The translations under genes and the position numbers were made by a program. Positions 34,582-47,588 of a DNA stretch of 64,000 bases are shown piece by piece. The number at the start of each line of letters is the position of its first letter. Within the stretch, counting starts at the first letter, position 1. The notes beneath the pieces are model-generated. The model had not been told where the DNA came from and did no database searches. It saw only the letters and a program-made list of their open reading frames with translations. The stretch comes from Beta vulgaris subsp. vulgaris (taxonomy: Eukaryota > Streptophyta > Magnoliopsida > Caryophyllales > Amaranthaceae), in contig NC_079206.1 of NCBI RefSeq assembly GCF_026745355.1, positions 8,221,531 through 8,285,530 of the forward strand. Direction: 5' to 3'.

Positions 34582-37500
34582 ATGGCTACTTCTTCTCTTC
34601 CTTCTTATCACCTCTTAAACTTTCACTCATTCTCTTACTCCCGCCATTACAATCATCTCCACACTTCTTCTTTCTTCAATTCAATTTCCATCAAACGAAA
34701 CCCTAATTCCTCTTTTCGTCTTCGAGCTCTCCCAAAATCCAAAGAAAATCCCAAATCCTCAATTCCTCCTTCACATTCTTCTCCCTCTAATTCCTTCCTT
34801 CCTCCACTTTTCCGCTTCAGGTACTATTCAATTTTCAATTTTAATATCACTCTTAATGTTTTCTACTTTTTTTTAAATTTTTTGTTGTTGTTAATCTTAA
34901 TTTTGCAGAGATGCACTGAATTCAGATGATCTTGGTGTGGAGATATTGTCGATTGCATTGCCTGCTCTTTTGGCTTTAGCTACTGATCCTATCACTTCCC
35001 TTGTTGATACTGCATTTGTTGGTCATTTGGGTATTGATGATTTTTTATTATATCTCTCCAATTTTTGTAGAATCAGCTCATTATTTGGTATATATGACGT
35101 CAATTTTCTTATCTTAAATCAAAAGTATTAATCTTTTAGGTATGAGAGAAGTAAATGAGGGCGTATTCGTGTAATTCGAGTGATTTTTTCTTGTTATGTT
35201 TGGGTCCATGGTGATTTCATGGAGCTGGTAAAATTCATCAGATATGATACTAATGGGTAGGAGTACATTATAAACTGATTTTTTGGCGTTATGTTTGTGT
35301 TATCTCTCATGTATTGATTGAGCTATATTGTTGTGTCACATAAATCCAAAACTCTGTTAATAACCAAAGTGCACAAGACACTGTGAATAGATGGTAATTA
35401 TTGTCCCTTGAATTTGGGGAACAAAGTGTTTATTGAATATTTTTTTTAATTGAAATGCATGTTGGGGGGTTTGCAGGTTTCTGAATAGTATATAGAAGTT
35501 GCTGTTTTATTGAAAAGTTTAGTTTTTTCCTTTGTGATACCGCAGGGTCGGTTGAATTAGCAGCTGTTGGGGTGTCAGTATCAGTGTTTAACTTGGTATC
35601 AAAGTTGTTCAATGTTCCTTTGCTCAATGTGACAACATCATTTATTGCTGAAGAGCAAGCATTAGTCAGTATGCAAAATGAAAGTTCCATTCAAGTTGGC
35701 CAAGGTATTCACTCAAGTAAAGATCCTTCAAGGTCTATACTCTTAATGAAGCTCTCATGTTTGTTTGATCCATGGAGTTTGGCTCTTATACTGTATCGTT
35801 GTATATTGCAGATAATGGAAAAAGGAAAAAAGTCCTTCCATCGGTGTCGTCATCTTTAATTCTTGCTGCAGGCCTCGGATTGGCTGAAGCTGTCGCACTT
35901 TCAGCTGGATCTGGATATCTAATGAATATTATGGGTATATCTGTTGTACGTCTGACTTGGCTATTTGTTCATTTTATGCTTCTCTTATATTAATTTGACT
36001 CAATAATCATTTTATCGTTTTCCCTTTTTATGATTTTAGCTTAATTTTTTGATGGATGAGCTTTAATAACTTTCTGACATTAATCATCCATAATATGCAG
36101 CATCTACAGGAAACATTTTCATTCATATTACAATTGCTACAATATGCTTCCAACAAATGATACTCTATTCTACTAGTTTTCAGGATGAATTTGAAATGAA
36201 TTCATAGTTGCAGGATATGCTGGGCATTATCTACTAAATTATTTACAGTTCAGATTTTAAGCAGTTGCTTACTTCCTGCAGTTTTTTATTAGTCTCATAC
36301 CTTTCAGATCTCTGAATATTATCACAACCTTGGAGTTTAAATCCAATACACGTCAAGTGCTTCCCTCCACTATGAGCATTAGAATCGTTATTAAGTAGCA
36401 AATACATTTATTTATGTTGTAGGATTCACCGATGCGCAAACCAGCAGAAGAGTTCCTTACGATGAGGGCTTTTGGTGCTCCACCTATTGTTATCGCACTT
36501 GCTGCACAGGGAACTTTCCGAGGACTTAAAGATACCAAGACACCTTTGTTTGCCATTGGTAAGTATTCACATGGAACTTTTTTGAAGACATAAAAGCACG
36601 TCAGTATGAGGCACGGCTTTTTGAATTCTCAGTACTGTTACCTGCTTACTTTTCATGCACTGCAGTAAAGGCTTGAAGCCTGGAGAGAAAATGACTTGCT
36701 CATCTCATCTTCTTTGATATTACACATTTTCAGTTACACTCATCTCATCTTCTTTGATATTACACATTCATAGCCTAAGAGCTATTATCTATATGCTAGT
36801 GACTTGCTCATCACTATATGAACATCTGGAATTTGTGTTGGCGGTTCTGTATTCAAATTCACTCTCTATCTACTGAAGTATGAGCTATTGGCTATATCGG
36901 TGATTCGGCAAAAATATAGGTTATAAAGTAGATTACTGTAAGACTTACCATACAGTCAAGTCATGTAGGAGGCAAGGATCCCAGTATCTGATCATGAGTT
37001 TTTACATGCTTATTATTTTGGCTTTCTGTTGTGTGCTTATGGTTGAACTTTTGCCAGATAAGGTACTTGTGTCTTGCTCTTTTAATCTTTGCGATTTCAC
37101 ATGTGCTTTCGATTGGCAGGAGCAGGAAACCTACTCAATGCAATTCTTGACCTGATCTTGATATATTTCTTAGGCTTTGGTGTTGGTGGTGCAGCAATAG
37201 CCACCGTAATTGCTGAGTAGGTCAATTTTGTAACATAGCTCTTGAACTCTAGAATCATGAATGGATTATCATTTGCCGTTTTCTTCAGAACTCTATCATA
37301 CTAATTCATTACTCTTCGTATCAGATATGTGATAGCTTCTATCTTACTCTGGAAGTTGAATGTACAAGTATCACTTACCTCTCCAAATATCGACGGTGGA
37401 AGATTTCTCCAATATCTTAAATCAGGTAGGCTCCTGCTGATAAAGTCTTGATTTTATAAATTTTTTCATGTTTGCAGATCTAATAATATTGCTTGGGAGA

Positions 37501-40500
37501 TGAAATGATTGGGTTGATTTGTCAGAGTTGGAGTATACGTATAAATCCTTACAATGGTCATGTGAAGGCAGCCTTAGTGGGATATGTATACTTTTCAGTT
37601 GGATGGTTTGGATATTGAAACAGTTTTTATATGTTCCTACTTCCTAGTTTAATTGTGGAATGATCAGCCAGCTGTATAAGCTGGACATCAAAAGAGCTAG
37701 AATTTTTCTTAGTAATGAACTAGAAGTCTTATGCATATGAAGACCAACTAGGACTTAGTTTTTGGTGTCAATGTTTTCCTTGGTTGTGAAGCTGTAGTCG
37801 GATGATTTAGCCATTTAGGAAATGGCAGTCTATATAACCATTTTGATGTGCACAATAGTTTTCCTTTTTGTCAAGTTTTTGTCATGTTAATGGAAAGATG
37901 TGTACATGTGCTTGTGATACATTGTAGCCTCACAACTTTCCTTCTCAATGTAATATTCTTCAATTTTATTTATAGGAGGGCTCTTGATTGGAAGGACGTT
38001 ATCAGTCCTTGTGCCAATGACGCTAGCTACATCTATGGCTGCAAGGGAAGGTCCTGTACCAATGGCTGGTTATCAAATTTGTGTTGAAATTTGGCTGACT
38101 ATATCATTGTTGACTGATGCTTTGGCACTTGCTGCGCAGGTAAACCCCCTCCCAACTCAATTGAAGAATTAATAGAGTGAAAAACTATCTTGTGCTTATT
38201 CTTTGTGTATAATGCTGGATAAAAGCCTACTACAATTTTACCATACACCTGAGATATTACACTTGTTTCCAATCACTAAGATTCCATGTCTGGTCCTGGT
38301 TTTTATGCATTTATTGCTATGCTCATCAAAAAGGAAAAGATGAGTCTTTTTGATACGTGTGCTTTTAATTTTAGCTCTTACCTTTCAAATTTCAATATAT
38401 GATAGTTTGATGAATCTATGCAAATTACATTCCTCTCCTTGGCTTCCTCCCTTTAGACTTTCGTGAGTTGCTCTTGGGTCTTTGCTCATTTTCAACTTAT
38501 TGAGGCAGAAGCTCTGTCTTGGATCTTTTAAGTTTTTTTTTTTTTTTTTTATCATTATCAGTTTATAACATGGATTAGCTGTGTTTCTTGTAGAATTACG
38601 TTAGTTGAAGAGATGCTTCTGACTCTGATGCTAGACTCATACTCTATGTACGTGAATTCTTTGCTTTTATCCTCCTTGCGGACCCAGAATATCTTTTCAC
38701 CCCTTCTGAAAATGCTAAAATTCTGGACAAAATTGAGGTATCCTGTGGAGGCAATGTCAAAAGCAGAGTTCAGAAATAGTAATTCAGAGTGGAATCAGCA
38801 TAGACTCTTATGTATTTACCACTTTAGATGATGACAAGTTATGGAGACATTACTGGTAGATTTAAGCGAGCAGTAGATGTCAGCATGTCACAACTGGTTC
38901 TCTTCTGACATTACGTTTAAGATGTACTTAAGGAAACAATATTTTCTTATGGACAGTGGGAACAGTTTCATTCAATAAGGTTGTCCCAATTAAGTTGTCT
39001 CAGTTACTTTTTATGGTTACTAATTTTTTTCCCCTTTATTTAGAGAGAATCTTGGTTAGTTACAAGGTCGACTTTGATCCTTGAAAGCACTACAAAGTGT
39101 AAGTATTGGCTGTGTGGATGAATTTGGAGAAGTTATAAGTTGTCACAGGTTGTCGCTTGATGTTTAACGACAAGGAAGAGAGGACGTGCTACTAGGCAGT
39201 TGATACGCCGGCATCAATAGTGACTTGTCCGTGTTGGGATAGGCATGACTTTGTTGGTTGCAACACCTCAGTGTGCTGGCTGTGTTCTGGGGTTACTGAA
39301 TTGACAACATGACAGCTACGGATGCGATAACATGACCATGAGGAGTTTGACGCGTTCGTGTTGTTCAGGCTCTGACTTTGGGAGTTACCTTATCTAAGTC
39401 TACTGACTACTTACACTAGGCTTATATATAGGGTGTTTGTGACGATTGTTCATGTGGTTGTGTTTGGTGTTTATGAGAGTTAACACGTTGGGGCTTAGAT
39501 ATGTGACCCTGTGAGATTATAGATAGATCTGGAGAGCCTTGTATTTGTCTCACATACTTCGTTTCAAAGTCCTAGTGCATTGTTGGTTGTTTTTCTCCTA
39601 GTTCCTGTGTTTTCACGTGTGTTCTTTATGATTTTTGCTTGTCTGTTACTTTACATAATTATTCTTGTTTGATTGAGCAAGTAGTGTGCCTTCAAATCTA
39701 ACAGTAAGTCAATAGAAGTCGACAACAGAGTACTAGATGTGGCCTTTATTGAATTCAAGCATTTATGATAGAGCTCAACATAGGTGATTGATTTATTAAA
39801 ATGGGTAAGCTTCAGAAGTAAAATGGCTGAAGTGTACAACTCAAGAGCAATTTCAAAGCTGCTAGCCTGCTTAGGATTTCATTTTATGCAATTGTCGCGT
39901 TCTGTCCGATTATCCAGTGTAGTTCAATACTTCAATCAGTTTATGAGTGGATGTTTGTGATGTAAACGGCAGGAAAGTAGTGTTTTCCTGGCCAAGGCCA
40001 AAAATTTCTCCAACTGAGAAGAAGTTTATCTGTATATACCTGGACTCCAAAATTTGATGCTAGTATTCTACTTGTATTCAGTATCTTTGTCGATAGTCAA
40101 GGGACCTAGTCTTTTGCTTGACTGCTGATAATTGCAATTTCAAGTCTATTGATTTGTCAGTTATTGAAGCCTTCACTTTTACGCTCTTTCTTTTTACAGG
40201 CTCTTCTGGCTGGTGGTTACTCCCAAGGCAATTATGTGCAGGCACGCCAAGTTGTTTATAGAGTGCTGCAGGTTGGAATTTTCCTAAGCTGCCCCACACT
40301 TTTCCTTTTGATGCTCTTGCTTATTCATTCCTGACAATAGAACTTGGACTTACAATTTATTGTTTCATTGTTGATATCATTGACAGATAGGTTTTGTAAT
40401 TGGAATGGGTTTGGGTGCCACTTTGTTCCTTGGTTTTGGAGTGCTTCTAAACTTATTCACCTCAGATGCAGAGGTCACAAAAGTTGCCTGGTCTGGCGTC

Positions 40501-42185
40501 TTGGTATGAACTCAGTTCTATAATTGCTCTTAGATCCACTTCCTTTTCTGTTTTGTGGTGAATAAATAACTCTGCTATAATATGATGTAAATATTAAGTT
40601 TTTATGGCAGTTTGAGCTGATGTTATGGCGTTCTTTGTCTCTCTGTACAGAGTCACTGCTTAGTCAAGTCAGACTTGTGCATCTATCTGTATAAGGTTTA
40701 GTAGAAAGACAGAAACATTACCATAGTTATCCTGATGTATTTGTTCTTTCAATCTCCTCCAATGCAGTTCATCTTTGTGCACTCACATAACCAATATCTG
40801 TTCGTATAGGAAGAGTGCTACTAGCTTGCCTTTGGATCCTTGAAACTAGTGGGTCTGGTTCCACCGTTTAGACTTGTCAAAATTGGTTGTTTGCAGCTTT
40901 ACCTTTTCAGTCGCAGAAGTCGTACCATGTAATTCTGCCATTTGCAATATTGAGGCAAACCAAGTTGATTATGAATCTTTTAACTCTTCTATTTCTTGAC
41001 TTTCTAGTTCCTACCCTTTAGATGTATTTGAACATTCTGCTGCCTTATGGACAAATTATGGGATTTCACTTGAACACTTTTTTGACAGGATCTGGGTTAT
41101 TTTTGTCGTCCAGTTGTGTATGAACTGCCAAATATGATGGATAGTTGGATCAATTAGAATTAAACATGTCGAGTCACAAGACGGTCTCAGATAGTTTAGA
41201 AAGCTTCTAGATTCTTAATGTGCACCAAAAAATCCACTACTAACATGGTTAGTTGCATTTTCAATCACAGGACTAGAGGTCACTTTCACACTAAACATGT
41301 GCCTCAATTAATAATTTTTTCAAATAATCTACGATTAATCTAATATTATACATTTATGTTTTACATGCTTGCCTGTGTATATTTCATGATTTATGCTACT
41401 TGGCTTCCCTCTCTTCGTATCTGCAATTTATATTATGTTTTTTGTAGATAATTAACGTACTGTGTAACCTTAGTTGTTTGACAATTAATTGGGGTCTTCA
41501 GAATGAGTTTCCAATCCCTTTTGCTGAGGGCATGCAACACCGAATATGCCGGATCACCTGATATATACATTATTCTGCAGTTTGTTGCTGGATCACAGCC
41601 AATCAATGCAATTGCATTTGTTCTTGACGGGCTCTACTACGGGGTTTCAGACTTTGAATATGCTGCCTACTCTACGGTATTTATAGTTTCCGAGAGAAAG
41701 TTCTCAAGATAGTTTCATTCCATATCCGAGTAGCTTTATCTTGTCCAAAGCTTTTGAACCCGAAAAAAGATAAATTTATTCCTTGTCGTGTTTGGTGCAG
41801 GTTGTAGCTGCATTACTTTCATCAATTTTTCTGCTAATTGGTGTTCCTGTTTATGGTCTCCCTGGGGTCTGGGCAGGGTTGTTTATGTTCATGAGCTTGC
41901 GTGTAGTTGCTGGAAGTTTGAGGTGAAATTTCTGTAATACTTGTACCAAAGATTTACAACCGATGTTATTATTTATCCATCGTCTATCTGTTAGATACTT
42001 TTGCTTGATAAATTTTCAATATTATGCTTGCTGAATGTTGAAATCTATGGGGCTTTCATTGCCTTACAACATTTTATTTTCCCCCTTCTTTATCGTGTCT
42101 TTTCATAATATTTTTTTATACTAATGTATCTAGGTTGGGCACAAAAAGCGGACCATGGAACAAAATTTGGTCTGAATTGGAGTAG
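34582..42185 (+). CDS. DTX44: Plastid MATE-family transporter (DTX44-like)
   Basis: Thirteen exons join in frame: 34582-34820, 34909-35030, 35546-35704, 35812-35945, 36423-36558, 37120-37216, 37325-37425, 37976-38139, 40200-40271, 40387-40503, 41581-41676, 41801-41922 and 42134-42185, giving 536 residues. The first ~80 residues are rich in Ser, Phe, His and basic residues and lack acidic ones, as in a chloroplast transit peptide. MATE features follow: VEILSIALPALLALATDPIT, SLVDTAFVGHLGSVELAAVG, the LAAQGTFRGLKDTKTPL loop, and MAGYQICVEIWLTISLLTDA, with about 12 membrane segments. It ends RLGTKSGPWNKIW, close by memory to Arabidopsis DTX44. The family exports organic cations or acids by H+ or Na+ antiport; the substrate cannot be read from sequence. 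Confidence 0.93.
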
Positions 42186-42982
42186 GGGACAGGTGTGCTT
42201 CAGTCATGTCCTTGTGGCTAGCCTTGTTTATCAGGCAGCTCAATTTCCCATGCCAGCCAGCATAAGGTGATGAGATGTTGAGACGTTTGAGCCCTTTTTG
42301 AACTGCTCCTGAATTTCATCAGCAGAAAAGGCTTCTGGAGCCATTGAGCAATGAGGTCATCATGATCTAGTATGATGCAGCATTTCCACATTCAAATGCT
42401 AATAGAGTTACGTTGCTCAGGATCACACATTGTTGGAGCTTCCATTGACTATTGTATGCTGCTTAATTCAGTTACAGCTCACAACTCACAATCATTGAGG
42501 TGCATACTTCTGTAACTCTCGACTGCTATTTGAAACTGCACATCATTGCTTTTCTGCTTCTATATGTAAATAACTAGATACTGACAGAAAGAAAAGTATC
42601 ATCTAGATTTAATAATTGTTATGCTCTGTTTAACCATTGATATGAAACTACTAGAAATTTGATGTTAAACATCAGGATCATATATGTTATACTGATGTAC
42701 ATATACAGCTAAAGAGAAGACCGAAAAAAAGTGTACAATGATAGATGAATTTATATTGCATTAGAAATTGTATAGATTCCGATTAATCTGCTCCTATCTT
42801 ACCTGCTTGTATCATCCTTCCTCAATGACTAACAAAATTTTAATGTAAACCAAAATCCAGAACTGCCAGATGTGAGAGGAGATTGTATCTCTTTGTACAA
42901 CTATGCTAGAACAAAACCTAACTGAGATGCTATCAGTAAAATTGATCACTTCAGCCAACGATATGCTGTCTGACAATTTAAC
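42186..42982. other. Spacer between convergent MATE and DREB2 genes
   Basis: It contains the 3' flanks of both genes. No repeat or additional gene was recognised. Confidence 0.5.
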
Positions 42983-44170
42983 CTACAGGTCAGGGAATAG
43001 GACATTCTTCACTTCTTGGGTGTCGCTATTATCAGATTTCATAAAATCAGATAAGTCATCGAAATTGAAAAAATCTCTATCAAAGTTGATTAAATCATCA
43101 ACTTGGCCAATATTGAAAGAACTTTCATCAAAGTTGATTAAACCAGTCAAATCATCCAAATCCAAAGAACCTTCTTCCTCTTCCTGCCGATATCCACCAC
43201 AATCACGACTTGTTTGTTGCATAGCCACGACATCCATTGAATTTACTAGACTATTCTTCGAATCTCGAGTGCCTGTTGCTCCATCTTGTTCTTTTTTCTG
43301 TGAACACTGAATATCATCAGCACTGAAAGATTCTGTCTTGCTTGTCACTTTGCCTTCTAGATCATCAATCTGTTCTTTACTGTCCTTTACTATATGTGTT
43401 CTCTTATTCTCCAAGAACTCAGGCTCACTATCACCATTGCATACATGCAGAGAAGCTGATGAATGTGTTTCTAAAGATATAACATTCTTTTCTGATGATA
43501 GTCCATAAACAGATGAACCTGTTGATTCAGACCCGGCGTCAGGAAAATTAAGAATAGCAGATGGGCCATAGAGAACCCGAGCAGCCTCATCATAAGCACA
43601 AGCTGCTTCAAAGGCAGTTGGGAAGGTGCCTAGCCATAGACGTCGTATCTTATTACCACTATTTTGTAGTTCACTGGAGATTGGTTTGCGAATTTCTGCC
43701 ACCCATTTACCCCAAACCCTCTGCCTAACACCTCTGTATCTGCAACTCGAATTCTCTGGACCACCTTTTCCACTCATACAACCCCTCTTCGAACCCATAG
43801 GCTTCTGTTTTCGCTTTGTTCTAGACTTCCCCTCGCACGAATCATCAGGCATTTCCTCACTTCTCCATTTTGCTAGTGTTTCTGAAACTGCAATACGTGC
43901 ATCCTTAATCCTTTTCTTCCTTTGCTGGGTATTCCTGATTTCCACACATAAAAAAGTAGTCCAGTTAAAATAAAGAATCATTATTGCAAGTATACTCATT
44001 TACATAACAAATAATCTTCCTATTATAAATTTGTAAAAACACAGAAAGTTCATTAATCATCAAATATAGAAAAACAAAGAACACATGTACAAGAAAATGC
44101 CAAGAATTTAACAAAGAAAAGAAAGAAAACTAACCAACCTTTTTTCTTGGTCTTCATTTCCAAATGACAT
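42983..44170 (-). CDS. DREB2: DREB2-type AP2/ERF transcription factor (minus-strand paralogue)
   Basis: Exon 1 (44170-44139) encodes [10 protein letters not shown] and joins in phase 2 to exon 2 (43934-42983), giving 327 residues. The longer open frame from 43999 begins inside the intron and is not the true start. The AP2 domain (about 77-143) has [19 protein letters not shown] and [22 protein letters not shown]. It is preceded by basic clusters (KRKQKP) and the [13 protein letters not shown] block typical of group A-2/DREB2 (CMIV-1). The loop between EIRKP and RLWLG is expanded by about 9 residues. The C-terminus is acidic with a repeated DDL..LINFD..FFN pattern, a likely activation domain. 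The family binds DRE/CRT elements in drought and heat responses. Confidence 0.9.
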
Positions 44171-44523
44171 GGATTCTTTCTCTATCTTCTCTGTTAAATT
44201 GGTATTTACTTAAGTTTCTGGAAAAGAATTTGAAGATGAATTTGTTTGAATCTTTATAAGTGTGTTTTTGAGAAGAAAAGCTGGAGTGTTTTTTGTGTAT
44301 ATCATTTTGGGTTAGTTGATGACGTGGGATATCTTTGTTTAATGAAAAAGGGGTGACATGGCGTTTCCTTGGCCGCCGGTTTTTGCGAAACGGTTGAGGT
44401 TTTGCTTGTCCTTGGTGTAGCCTCTTTACTAGTTGCACTTGTTTTCTTGGGGATCAAGGCAACATTTGCCATTGGATAATTACTTACATAAGAAGAAATT
44501 AGGATTACCGCTACAAAAATTAT

Positions 44524-44692
44524 TAAAAGAGACAGTCTAATTTTAATATAAAAGTAGACCTAGTCACTAAAGGAATTAAACTGATTACTGAGAGAAATTA
44601 ACTTAGTCTCTATTAGACTAATTCTCTTTTAAATATTGGGCTTACTATTGTTTAATTTTAATTTAAAAGTAGGCGGTCTATTACAAAACAAA
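44524..44692. mobile_element. ~170-bp MITE, family 'AGAGAC-GTCTA' (copy 3)
   Basis: It starts AAAAGAGACAGTCTAATTTT and ends GTAGGCGGTCTATTACAAAA, matching copies 1 and 2 throughout. Confidence 0.65.
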
Positions 44693-44823
44693 CCCTTACC
44701 ACTATGGCCATTTATAAATTGAAAAATCTATTTGTGGTTGTACATGAGAAATCTTATGATGCAAAAATGATTTTCGATTTAAAAAGAAAACTTAGAGACA
44801 ATGTTTGCATGACATAAAAAGTA

Positions 44824-45082
44824 CTTCCTCCGTTTCATTTTAATTGTTACACTTTGATATTTTACACTATTCACAAATTTCACTTTAACCATCATTTGTG
44901 ATTTATACGCGGATGAAAATATAGTCATGTGAGATCTTGTTAGACTGATCATACCATGTATATTATTAATATGTACTTTTTATAATTTTTACAAATACAA
45001 AATTAAAGATATATGTCCTCAAAGTTTTGCATTGACATACGTAAAAAGTGTAAGGGTGTAGATTAAAATAAAATGAAAGGAG
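44824..45082. mobile_element. Stowaway MITE
   Basis: Ends CTTCCTCCGTTTCATTTTAA and TTAAAATAAAATGAAAGGAG are inverted with TA flanks; the interior matches the copies at 6525 and 17323. Confidence 0.75.
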
Positions 45083-45333
45083 TAAAAAGCAACAGTTAGC
45101 AAACTAAGTAGCCTAAAACTATCCTTTCAAACGTTAATATTAAACTTAGCGACAACGCTAGCATGATATAAAAAATAGAAGGCAACAGTTAGCTAACCAA
45201 GTGGTCGAAAGCTATCCTTTTCAAGGATCTTGTAAGAAAGGTGAGCGTGACAACAAAGAACTCTCCATAACTCGGGTGATCAAAAGAGAATTGTGCAAAT
45301 AATGATCCAACTCACCTTTAATGGGAGCCCAGG

Positions 45334-45370
<37 letters not shown>

Positions 45371-45388
45371 GATATCACATGTGAACTA

Positions 45389-45502
45389 ATTTTCTTTTTA
45401 TTCATATGAGCCATAAAGGCAGTACAAAGAAGGAGAAGGGGGATCCGAACCTGTCACCTATCGTTCACAGCACCTCAATCTTAACCACTAAGTTAAGACA
45501 TT
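45389..45502 (-). mobile_element. tRNA-derived SINE (copy B)
   Basis: On the minus strand: box A-like TTAACTTAGTGGTTAAGAT, then GAGGTGCTGTGAACGATAGG, box B-like AGGTTCGGATCC, and an A-rich tail. It shares this order and most of its sequence with 47459-47588. Confidence 0.7.
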
Positions 45503-45897
45503 TTTGATTACATGGGCAAACTAATCATTACTTAGTAGTAATATAACGTAAAACCATATTGCCATGAGAAGCACAGTGCCCGACAAATTGATAGTCGATA
45601 GATATATGCTTCTTGTGATCATGCTTAATTAACATGGTTAACCATTATATGTTCACTAGAAACATTATCACATAAAAGCTTTGTTGGTTGACGAATGAGT
45701 ACTTAAACCTGCAACATGTATGAACAATTGTATAAGCAACAAGTCAGTATTATGCATCTGTTAAGCAATACTACTATATATCTACAATTCTACAAGCTAA
45801 TAGAACGATGAAACCAAGCTCTACGTACTTGTTTTAATCCACTAAACAAAATTTTCGACACGACAAGCATGGTTAGGATAACCAGGAAGAAGAAAAA

Positions 45898-45969
45898 TGA
45901 TAGAGTATACATCTATTTATGGGGCCTCACTGATGGTTGAGGCCCCAGGAATAGATTTATACTCTATCA
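45898..45969. repeat. 72-nt near-perfect hairpin
   Basis: Arms 45898-45929 and 45938-45969 are complementary at 29 of 32 positions around an 8-nt loop. The arm starts TGATAGAGTATA and ends GGGGCCTCA. No flanking target duplication was seen. Confidence 0.8.
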
Positions 45970-46385
45970 GAAAACGAGAAGGTTATTTCATATGCACCTA
46001 CTCAGTGAGGAAGCTTGGAAGAAAAACATTTTTGATATCTAATTGGCATATTCAAAACAATCAAATTAGCAAAAAAAGGCAAGAGAGGAATTGATAGTAG
46101 ATTTATTTAAAAGGCTATAGTTTTATCCATTTTGTTCTTTATATTCTTTGAAATACAAGCCTGGTCAAGGTTGCTTACCATTATACCAAAGGAAGTTAGA
46201 TTTTTAAGTTTAAACGAAGATATGATTTGTAAAATCAGTTAAAATTATATAATTTCAAACAAATAAACTGACACAAATTACCTTCTCCTAAGAAGTCCAT
46301 TTCATTTCTCTCTAACCTAATACTATTTGTAGGTATTTTGCATTATCCTAGTCATCTATTCTCTGAACAAATAGTTTTAAAAAAT

Positions 46386-46624
46386 AGTTTGACAGTCTTA
46401 CGGAATGGATAAATTAGTCACTAAATGGATTAAATCAGTCACTAAATGAAATAAAGAATGTTATTAATCAATAGATGAAGGCATTAAGCTAGTCACTAAA
46501 TAGATTAAAATGGTCACTAATAAAGTAGTCACTATATTAAAAAATGGTCCATTCTCTTCTTACTATTAAACTTGGGTTGCACCTACTTTTAAATTAAAAA
46601 TAGACGGTCTCTTACAAGACCAAC
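46386..46624. mobile_element. MITE, family 'AGAGAC-GTCTA' (copy 4, longer)
   Basis: The left end is degraded (TTTGACAGTCTTACGG) but the right end GACGGTCTCTTACAAGACCA matches the family. The interior AAATTAGTCACTAAATGGAT motif is repeated several times, which makes this copy longer. Confidence 0.55.
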
Positions 46625-46875
46625 TGATAAACCGAACATAAAGTCAAACTCTCTTCCTACTTTGATGCCATATTAAATCCCAAAAAGCCTACTAAACACA
46701 TGCCTCCATCAAAAGAATGTCGCACCACATACAAAAGTAGCTTCGATCCATCCCCTACTTGGGTACAATTGAGTACCTCCCAACTTATAATATTCATCAT
46801 CATCCCCTTTTATCAAATATGAAATTTTCTTGACAGCTCCTCCCTTGTAAACAATTATCACCGTAGACAGACATA

Positions 46876-47063
46876 GGCCCGTTCTCTCCAGCTTATTTTC
46901 AGTTCAGTGTAGTTCAATTCAGTTCAATTCAGCTTTGGACAATACTTTTACTCTCACATATCACTATTTATTTCAGTTCAGTTCCATTCAGTTTAGTTCA
47001 GTTCAATTTAATTCAGTTCAGTTAAATTCAATTCAATTCAGTTATACCGAAGAGAACATGCCC
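46876..47063. mobile_element. Small TTCAGTTCA-repeat MITE
   Basis: Ends GGCCCGTTCTCT and AGAGAACATGCCC are inverted; the interior is mostly TTCAGTTCAATTCAGTT repeats. Relative of 6978-7114 in the other orientation. Confidence 0.5.
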
Positions 47064-47458
47064 ATATACACCCTCGTATCCTATTAATTTATCACTTTTC
47101 TTTTTGCGTTGTCTCTTATCGATTTACATATTTTTTTTATTGTTTTCGAAATGTATCGCTAATATTATCTCATTTTTCTATTTGTTACTGTTCTTTCTCT
47201 TTAGACCGACAACAAATTAATATTTTCTCGTTCTCTTTCTCTTTCTCTTGGACACCCGCATATTATTTCTTCCAAAACTCTAGAATCAAAGAAGTGGATA
47301 AATTAATAAAAGAATGCACATTTTATCATATACTCAAATGTATCGTGCGTAAAACTTTGTCTTGATACACCCAAGTACGTAATAAATAATATCATAGAGA
47401 AAGTAATCACTACTATATTATGCTTCACCAACTACACACAGTTTTTATCATTACCAAA

Positions 47459-47588
47459 GATGGTCTTAACCTAGTGATTAAGATAGATTGAGATGCTGTA
47501 AATGATAAGTCACAGATTCAAATCCCCCTCTCCATCCTAATACTGTCTTCGTAACTCATATGCATTAACTCATATGTATAAAAAAAAC
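47459..47588 (+). mobile_element. tRNA-derived SINE (copy A)
   Basis: Box A-like TTAACCTAGTGATTAAGAT, GAGATGCTGTAAATGATAAG, box B-like AGATTCAAATCCCC and an A tail (47580-47587). Same family as 45389-45502. Confidence 0.7.

Noticed and set aside
43626..43973. Plus-strand 115-residue frame
   Set aside because: Antisense of the AP2 domain exon on the minus strand.
45897..46094. 65-residue frame between the DREB2 genes
   Set aside because: It starts inside the hairpin and shows no known motif.
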